This document shows, piece by piece, positions 57,137 to 64,000 of a stretch of 64,000 nucleotides of DNA. Location: positions 454,341 through 518,340 of the forward strand of contig JASJFT010000008.1 in the NCBI GenBank assembly GCA_030770425.1, given 5' to 3'. Under the pieces are notes generated by a model. That model had not been told where the DNA came from. It ran no database searches and saw nothing but the letters and a program-made list of their open reading frames with translations. A program made the translations under genes and the position numbers. How positions within the stretch are numbered: the stretch's first letter is position 1; each line of letters opens with the position of its first letter. The stretch comes from Darksidea phi. Lineage: Eukaryota > Ascomycota > Dothideomycetes > Pleosporales > Lentitheciaceae.

Positions 57137-58058
57137 ACATCCAATCGTTCTCACGATATCCTTTTCTTTTGTCATAAGCGGAACACAATCATTCATGTCG
57201 CTTATATTCTCGACACCAAACCGCTTTATACCATACCCGGTTGGAAATTTTTTGTCTTTTCGGTGTTCGTGGGAGGTTTTTGGCTTTCACCCGGCGTTAT
57301 CCGTTGCAGGGCACACGGGGCATTACTGGTATTGGATGGAACCAAATTGTTATGCTTTTCGGGGCGGACTTTTGCTAAATTGAGTGTTTATTCAAGTCAC
57401 GATACCTTCGCGACAGGGTCTTTTTGTCGATAGGATAATCTATCGTCATCGCCGCACCTTTCACTTACATGGTGTCGCGAATCGTTTTCTCGATCATCCT
57501 TTAATGTTCCAGTGTGTTGATTGCGATTATTACCATTGCACCGCAGGGCTATCCCGCATTGTCATAGCGCAATCACACTCAAAAATCGAACAATCAAGTA
57601 TGAGAAGTAATTGAATCCTACTAAAGTCGCCTAACTCTTCCCCTCCTACGTCGTATCCAGAAAAGTGGTATATACAATCGAAGAACCTCCCCAAAAACAT
57701 GTTCTCCCCTAGTAGAAAGTAGAATGATATACACAGAAGGGGCCATAAAAGCCAAGAAAAGAAAGTAAGAAGAGAGAGAAAAAAAAGGCTCGATCTTCGT
57801 AAAGAGAGTGTGGGTGAATCCAGTCCAGAAAAAAAAACGCCAAGGCCATGCAAAACCAAAACGAGGGAATGTTCGGTGGTGCTACCTCTTCACCGCAGTA
57901 TTATGTACAAGGGTCGTCGTCGGTCTCCGCGTCGTGACATGTGATGTAGTGGTGTGGGATGGAAGGGAATATATACAAGTCGGCTTATCATGATGGAGGA
58001 GGTATGCCGTGATGCGTAAGATCACATGTTGGAAGAGAAGGTTGTGGGGTTGAGTCGC
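57137..58058. other. convergent spacer
   Basis: AT-rich with A-runs near 57779 and 57830. It separates the 3' ends of the 56423 gene (+) and the short secreted-peptide gene (-). No gene recognised. Confidence 0.45.
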
Positions 58059-58244
58059 TTATCCGAGGAAGCTGCGAGCCATCTTGGTGGCGTGGCCGGC
58101 GAAAGGAGCGAAGATGTCGGATGTGTGGCCCGAGCGGGCGTGGTGGAGGGAGCGGAGGTGGATGGGGTTGAAGTCGGGGAGGGGGTGGCTGACAACCGTA
58201 GCGGCGGTGAAGAGGGTAGCAGCGAAGATGGTTGTGAACTGCAT
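58059..58244 (-). CDS. short secreted peptide precursor (61 aa)
   Basis: ATG 58244 opens a 61-aa frame. Residues 1-19 (MQFTTIFAATLFTAATVVS) form a strong signal peptide, leaving a ~42-residue mature peptide without cysteine, starting HPLPDFNPIHL and ending HATKMARSFLG. The frame is open upstream to 58388 with an earlier ATG, but only the internal Met gives a proper signal sequence, and the upstream part (His/Tyr/Gln-rich) reads as a translated leader. The signal peptide closely resembles that of the gene at 8128 in its first five residues. Candidate secreted signalling or antimicrobial-type peptide; function unknown. Confidence 0.6.
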   Translation of the reverse strand: MQFTTIFAATLFTAATVVSHPLPDFNPIHLRSLHHARSGHTSDIFAPFAGHATKMARSFLG

Positions 58245-59494
58245 TCTGAGGGAATGTTGGGGTTGGTTGGCTTGGGTGAGGGAGTGGTAGTGGTGGTGGT
58301 AGTGAGTGTAGTGGTTTTGAATGAATGTGTTTGTTTGTTCCAAGGAGTGGATGTGAGCTGTTGAGCTGAGTTGGGTTGTGATGTTCATTCTAGAAGAGTT
58401 AAGAGCGTGGTATATGTACTGCTACCTGCCTATTACTCAATGCATAGCCACTCCCGAAGGTGTTCACCGAGCCCACACGAATTGCTCGACTCCGGTCTCC
58501 ACAGCGACAACTAAATTAGCGCCATGCCCACCCCTCCCCAATGCCCAACGTTACATACCACAGCCCGAGACTCCTACTATTCCCTATAGCTTTCGCGATG
58601 ATGTTTCAGGTCCGTATTTTGGGTTTGGCGGGACCCTCGGGTAAGCCAATTTGGGCCGCGTTGGATCGCCGAGCTGATTACCCGATGGACCATATGGAAA
58701 AGTGGGCGGGCAGGGGAGGGCAGAGGACTAGGCGGATGATGGGACGAGGTGTGTGAGTTGATGATAAGTGATAAGTGGCAGAATTCCGTGGGTTGTTGGG
58801 GGATGGGGTGGTGATAAGAGGCGTGGTTCGCTTGGAGGTTGACTATGTGATGTAATAGAAGGACCATGAACGATTCAATCCAAGCGATAAAAAGCTTTAA
58901 AATAATTCCGTTACTTCACCTCCTACATGTCTAAACATTATCGCATGTTATATCAAGACGAATGCCCGCTCGCGAAACGGAGAGACCGTTTGTGCTCCGA
59001 CTTTTCCCTAGATGTATACCTTCAACTAGATGAACGCAAGATAAAGCAGGAGCAAGCGCGAGATAGAGGTGAGCGCGGAGAAAGGATGAAGTAGTTGAGC
59101 TGCGTGTCAAGCACCGTTCCAGTTCACATCTGTCGAACACCTGGTTGTAGAATGGATCGCAGACAGAGGTAGGTTTGGCGCGCTCTTCCAAGAAGCGCAT
59201 GTCAAACGACGGCAGTGACAGCGGGATGCTGCAAAAGATATCACGGAATCGCCGAGGTTGGCTGGTGGAGTAGCTTGACGTAGGAGTCTCTATGAAGGGG
59301 TAGAGATTTGGATAAGCGCAGCAGCGGTTCCTATGTGAAAGAAAACGCTAACCGGATTAGTAAGTAGCGCCTTGGCATAACCTTAGGACATCCGCATTCT
59401 TTGTCGCCGCCGTCGCGACGAGCAGCTCCCTCCAACCTCGCCCGCTCTCCCCTCTTCATCAACCCACCCGCATCTTCACGACGCTCCCACCGCC
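58245..59494. other. divergent intergenic region upstream of RPB2
   Basis: About 1.25 kb between the short secreted-peptide gene (-) and RPB2 (+). A C/T-rich stretch directly before 59495 (59400-59490) is the likely RPB2 promoter/leader. No gene or repeat recognised. Confidence 0.5.
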
Positions 59495-62400
59495 ATGGCC
59501 GACTATGAAGTTGATATGGGAGACGAGGAGGAATACTACGAGGAGGACGACGGCATAACTTCCGAGGATTGCTGGAACGTAATCACGTCCTTCTTTGACA
59601 CAAAGGGCCTGGTGTCGCAGCAGCTGGACTCCTATGACGAATTCACGCGTAACACAATACAAGACATCGTCTCGGAGAACGGCAACGTCATCCTCGAGCA
59701 AAACACGCCTTACAACCCGGATGAGGATGACAACCCCATTATCAAGCGGCGCTACATCATCACCTTCGGGCGCGTGTTCCTCGCGCGGCCTACACACGTT
59801 GAAGGCGATGGCTCCACCAACCAGCTCTACCCACACGAGGCGCGCCTGCGCAACCTCACCTACTCGAGTGCCATGATGGCGGACATCGACAACAAGATCA
59901 TGGTGGCGCGGGAGACAACGGCAGTGACCGCCGAGGGGGAGGAGGAGACGGAGACATTTGGCGCTACACAGATCAAGTGGGAGCGCGAGGATGAACCAGA
60001 CGGCTCGGCAGCACGCGTCTTCATCGGGAAGCTGCCCGTCATGCTGCGCTCGGAGTTGTGCCATCTGCGCAATCAGACGGATGAGGCGCTCTTCGGACTC
60101 AACGAGTGCCCCTACGACCAGGGCGGCTACTTCGTTATCAACGGTAGCGAGAAGGTCTTGATTGCCCAGGAGCGCAGCGCTGCCAATATCGTGCAAGTCT
60201 TCCGCAAGAAGCAGGGCCCCGTGCCATGGGTTGCCGAGATTCGTAGCGCCGTCGAGAAGGGGACGCGCCTCATTTCGTCTTTTAACATAAAGTGGACAGA
60301 GAATTCGCTGATGCAGCCCCGCACGCCCGGTCCTTTCGCATACGCTACGCTTCCTTACATCAAATCTGACGTACCCATAGGCATCGTATTCCGCGCGCTG
60401 GGTATCGTGTCCGACGAGGACATTCTGACCCACATCTGCTACGACCATAATGATACGCCCTTGATGGAGCTGCTAAAGCCGAGCATCGAGGAAGCTTCGG
60501 TGATTCAAGATCGCGAGAGCGCATTGGACTTCATCGGAAAGCGAGGCACCAGCCAGGGCGCAACGAAGGACAAGCGTCTGAAGTTTGCAAAGGATGTGAT
60601 GCAGCGCGAGTTCCTGCCGCACATTTCACAAAAGGAGGGCCAGGACACGCGCAAGGCCTTCTTCTTCGGCTACATGATCCATCGCCTCTTGCAGTGCGTC
60701 TTGGGCCGGCGAGACGAGGATGACCGTGACCACTTCGGCAAGAAGCGACTGGATCTTGCAGGCCCACTGATTGCCAACCTATTTCGCATCCTGTTTCTCA
60801 AGCTTACCAAGGATGTCTACAAGTACCTTCAGAGGTGTGTGGAGAACAACCAGGACTTCAACGTGCAGATGGCCATCAAGGCTGGCATCATTACAAACGG
60901 CCTCAAGTACTCGCTTGCCACCGGCAACTGGGGCGACCAGAAGAAGGCCGCATCCGCCAAGGCCGGTGTCTCGCAGGTGCTGAATCGCTACACCTATGCT
61001 TCCACCTTGTCCCATCTTCGGCGAACAAACACACCAGTTGGCCGTGACGGTAAGCTGGCAAAACCGCGACAGCTTCACAACAGTCATTGGGGACTCGTGT
61101 GCCCTGCCGAGACACCAGAAGGACAGGCGTGCGGTCTAGTGAAGAACCTTTCCTTGATGTGCTACGTCAGTGTTGGCAGCGAGAGTGCACCTATTACCGA
61201 CTACATGACGGGAAGGAACATGGAACTTTTAGAAGAGTTCGACCCTTCGTCGAATGCCCAAGCCACAAAGGTGTTCGTGAACGGTGTCTGGGTAGGAACT
61301 CACCGCAACCCAGCCCAGCTCGTTTCGAAGGTGCAAGAGCTTCGACGAGACGGCACGCTCTCGTACGAAATGAGTCTAGTTCGAGACATTCGTGACCGCG
61401 AATTCAAGATCTTCACAGATGCTGGCCGTGTCATGCGGCCGCTTTTCGTGGTAGAGCATGATGTTCGCAAGCCGAACGCGGGACAATTGTTATTTACTCG
61501 TGACCATCTCAACAGGCTCCTCTCTGACGGGCAGATAAATACCTCAGGGTTCAATGATGAGGACACGATGGAAATGAAGTATGGTTGGCGAGGACTTCTC
61601 CACGATGGATGCGTCGAGTATCTTGATGCCGAAGAAGAAGAATCCGCTATGATTGTCATGTCGCCTGAGGACCTTGATGAATGGCGAGAGATGAAAGCAG
61701 GGAATGCTCCGACAGCTCCAGAGGACAGGCCAAAAGACAAGCGTCTCGCTCCTATCAAGCCGCCGCCGAACAAAAAGATCGCCGCTTACACGCACTGCGA
61801 GATCCATCCAGCCATGATTCTTGGAATCTGTGCCAGCATCATTCCATTCCCGGATCACAACCAGTCTCCTCGTAATACATACCAGTCTGCTATGGGCAAA
61901 CAAGCTATGGGTGTCGCTCTGACGAATTATGCCCTCCGCATGGAGACGATGATGAACGTGCTGTACTACCCTCAGAAACCTTTGGCCACGACGCGGTCTA
62001 TGGAATACCTCAGGTTCCGTGAATTGCCTGCTGGTCAAAACGCTATCGTCGCCATCGCTTGTTACTCCGGGTACAACCAGGAAGATTCCGTTATCATGAA
62101 CCAAAGCAGTATCGATCGAGGTCTGTTCAGGAGTCTCTTCTACCGCGCGTATACGGAGCAGGAGAAGCGCATTGGTGTAAACGTACTCGAGCAGTTCGAG
62201 AAGCCAACTCGCGCCGACACTATGAGACTGAAGGCAGGCACCTATGACAAGCTTGATGATGATGGTGTCGTTGCACCTGGTGTTCGTGTCTCTGGTGATG
62301 ATATTATCATCGGAAAGACGGCGCCCATCCCAAGCGACGCGAAGGAGCTCGGCCAGAAGACGATACTGCACACAAAGCGCGATGTTTCAACTCCGCTTAG

Positions 62401-63315
62401 GAGCACTGAGAATGGAATCGTCGACCAGGTACTCTTCACCACCAACACAGAGGGCCTGCGCTTCGTCAAAGTGCGTACCCGAACTACGAAGGTGCCGCAG
62501 ATCGGCGACAAGTTTGCTTCTCGTCACGGCCAGAAAGGTACCATCGGTATCACGTATCGGCAGGAAGACATGCCTTTCACCCGCGATGGCCTTACTCCAG
62601 ATATTATCATCAACCCTCACGCCATTCCTTCCCGTATGACGATTGCCCATTTAGTCGAGTGTTTGCTTTCCAAGGTTGGTGCCATTAATGCTTCTGAGGG
62701 TGATGCCACACCATTCATGGATATCACCGTCGACCAGGTTTCTAACCTTCTCGAAGCGGCAAATTTCCAGAAGCGTGGTCTAGAGATCATGTACAATGGA
62801 CATACTGGAAAGAAGATGCGAGCGCAGGTCTTCCTTGGCCCGACCTACTATCAACGTTTGAGGCATATGGTCGACGACAAGATTCATGCACGTGCGCGTG
62901 GCCCGCTCCAGATTCTCACTAGGCAGCCTGTGGAAGGTCGTGCTCGTGATGGTGGTCTTCGGTTCGGAGAGATGGAGCGCGATTGTATGATTGCGCATGG
63001 TGCTGCTGCTTTCTTGAAAGAGCGTCTGTTCGAAGTCTCAGATGCGTATACGGTGCATGTGTGCGACATCTGCGGCTTGATGAGCCCGATTGCGTATGTT
63101 TTATCTCTCCTTCCCCTATTTGTGAATAGCATACTGACAATTTTCGCAGACAAATCAAGAAGGGTCAATACGAGTGCCGTCCTTGTCACAACAAGACGCG
63201 CATTTCGCAAATCCAGATCCCGTACGCCGCCAAGCTGCTCTTCCAGGAGCTTATGGCCATGAACATCGCCACCCGCATGTTCACCACCCGATCTGGTCTC
63301 AGCGTGAGAGACTAA
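59495..63315 (+). CDS. rpb2: RNA polymerase II second-largest subunit RPB2
   Basis: Two exons (59495..63093 and 63150..63315; 56-nt intron close to the 3' end) encode 1254 aa, close to yeast Rpb2 (1224). The start [19 protein letters not shown] and the end [14 protein letters not shown] tail ([12 protein letters not shown]) are typical. Characteristic segments are [57 protein letters not shown] (hybrid-binding, catalytic neighbourhood), [15 protein letters not shown] and the C-terminal zinc ribbon (CDIC before the intron, CRPC after it). It forms the wall, protrusion and lobe next to subunit RPB1 in the nucleus. It is also a standard fungal phylogenetic marker, so it could fix the organism's identity. 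The open frame read through the intron would end prematurely with a wrong C-terminus. Confidence 0.98.
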
Positions 63316-63883
63316 GTGCTACGACGTCACCCCTTATCCATCTCCTTCGATGACGCTTATGCGGTTTTGCTTGCATTTCTTGAATCATGACCCACGGAGG
63401 GCTCATTTGACTGACGAAAAAACAAGGAACTTGAACTCTAAGGCTTTGCATTGCGTTGGCGTTTTATGGCTGAGACTATGCAATGATGCCAGTCTCTTCA
63501 CGGGTTTGGGAGGCTTTGAGCCGGAGTTTCGAGTATGTGAGGGATACCAAATTTGTACAGTGTAGTGATAAAGAATGGAAATGCTTCGCGTTGAACATAA
63601 GCTTTTCGTGAAGTCGGAGGTCGTTGGGTGGGAAGGAGAGACCATACCTGCTGTCTGAAGGACGGCGTGTGGTTAAGCGAACCGATGGACAACGTCAGTT
63701 TTCCGGAAGGATGGGACTATGTTTCCTTCCTTACACTTTTATTCGATTGCTTTGTAGAAAGATGTCGTGTGCATATACTTTTCTACAATACTATCAATGC
63801 CAGAAGTCCAGACATTGCGGGCGTCCCGTCCGTTGATTGGACTGTTGTCCAGCCTCGTCCAGCCCGTATATGATAGGCGCGTC
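63316..63883. other. 3' flank of RPB2
   Basis: No gene recognised. Contains the RPB2 3' region, and the sequence looks normal until the G-run at 63884. Confidence 0.45.
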
Positions 63884-64000
63884 GGGGGGGGGGGGGGGGG
63901 GGAGAAAAAAAAGGGGAGGCCCCCAATGAACCAATAAAACCCGGCCCCGTTTTTTGCGGGCGCCAAATTTAAATTTATGCGCAAAAAAAGCCCACATTTT
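63884..64000. other. G-homopolymer and low-quality contig end
   Basis: Nineteen consecutive G (63884..63902) are followed by A8, GGGG, CCCCC, T6 and A7 runs up to the window end. The density of homopolymers differs from the whole preceding window, suggesting poor base calls or an assembly edge. It should not be annotated biologically. Confidence 0.7.

Noticed and set aside
59459..60448. 329-codon open frame antisense to RPB2
   Set aside because: It is a codon-bias shadow of the strongly coding plus strand; it has no domain and RPB2 is certain.
1..64000. CRISPR arrays, TTAGGG telomere arrays, rRNA, intact transposons
   Set aside because: Looked for and not found; the only repeats are short simple repeats and the 35-bp tandem array.

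Overview
The window reads as a gene-dense segment of a filamentous ascomycete genome (Pezizomycotina; Dothideomycetes/Pleosporales-like is my inference from the protein repertoire). The support is short GT-AG introns (46-150 nt) with CTRAC branch points, Zn2Cys6 regulators, a PTH11/rhodopsin-type receptor, a CalB-like lipase, small secreted proteins, an INO80 Ies4 subunit and a complete RNA polymerase II RPB2. Coding starts, ends and introns were placed by hand from reading-frame continuity. All spliced models below add up to a whole number of codons.

Layout. 0.3-4.8 kb: a PLP aminotransferase of the ACC-synthase type (+) and a three-exon aquaporin (-), separated by 2 kb without a convincing gene. 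4.8-10.8 kb: gene-poor, holding one four-cysteine secreted protein and a decayed minus-strand relic. 10.8-20.7 kb: a secreted FAD-dependent (ALO-type) oxidase (+), a protein with a candidate ADP-ribosyltransferase-like C-terminus (-) with a 35-bp tandem repeat upstream, a CalB-like lipase (-), a PTH11-like receptor (-) and an HPP-family membrane protein (+). 21.5-28.6 kb: a methyltransferase (+), a five-exon Zn2Cys6 regulator (+) and an F-box protein (-). 29.4-32.8 kb: a broken NACHT-ankyrin-ZZ (fungal NLR-like) pseudogene (-) and a Ser/Thr/Pro-rich secreted protein (-).

35.7-45.0 kb is a housekeeping block: INO80 subunit Ies4 (+), the RanBPM/Gid1-type CTLH-complex scaffold (+), a mitochondrial PP2C of the pyruvate-dehydrogenase-phosphatase type (-) and a cyclophilin-RRM-RS protein of the PPIL4/Rct1 type (-). 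47.7-58.3 kb: a second Zn2Cys6 protein (+), an unknown Ser-rich protein (-), a secreted protein of unknown function (-), a small Ser/Pro-rich protein (+) and a 61-aa secreted peptide (-). 59.5-63.3 kb: RPB2 (+). The last ~120 bases contain a 19-G run and other homopolymers that look like a low-quality contig end.

There is no obvious biosynthetic cluster or operon-like logic. Genes are mostly independent, and adjacent pairs are convergent or divergent. The most noteworthy items are the NLR-like pseudogene, whose lesions are mostly of the CpA-to-TpA type (RIP signature) and whose NACHT domain is truncated at Walker B; the candidate ART-like protein; and the two short secreted proteins. I found no rRNA, tRNA, CRISPR array, telomeric repeat or intact transposon.
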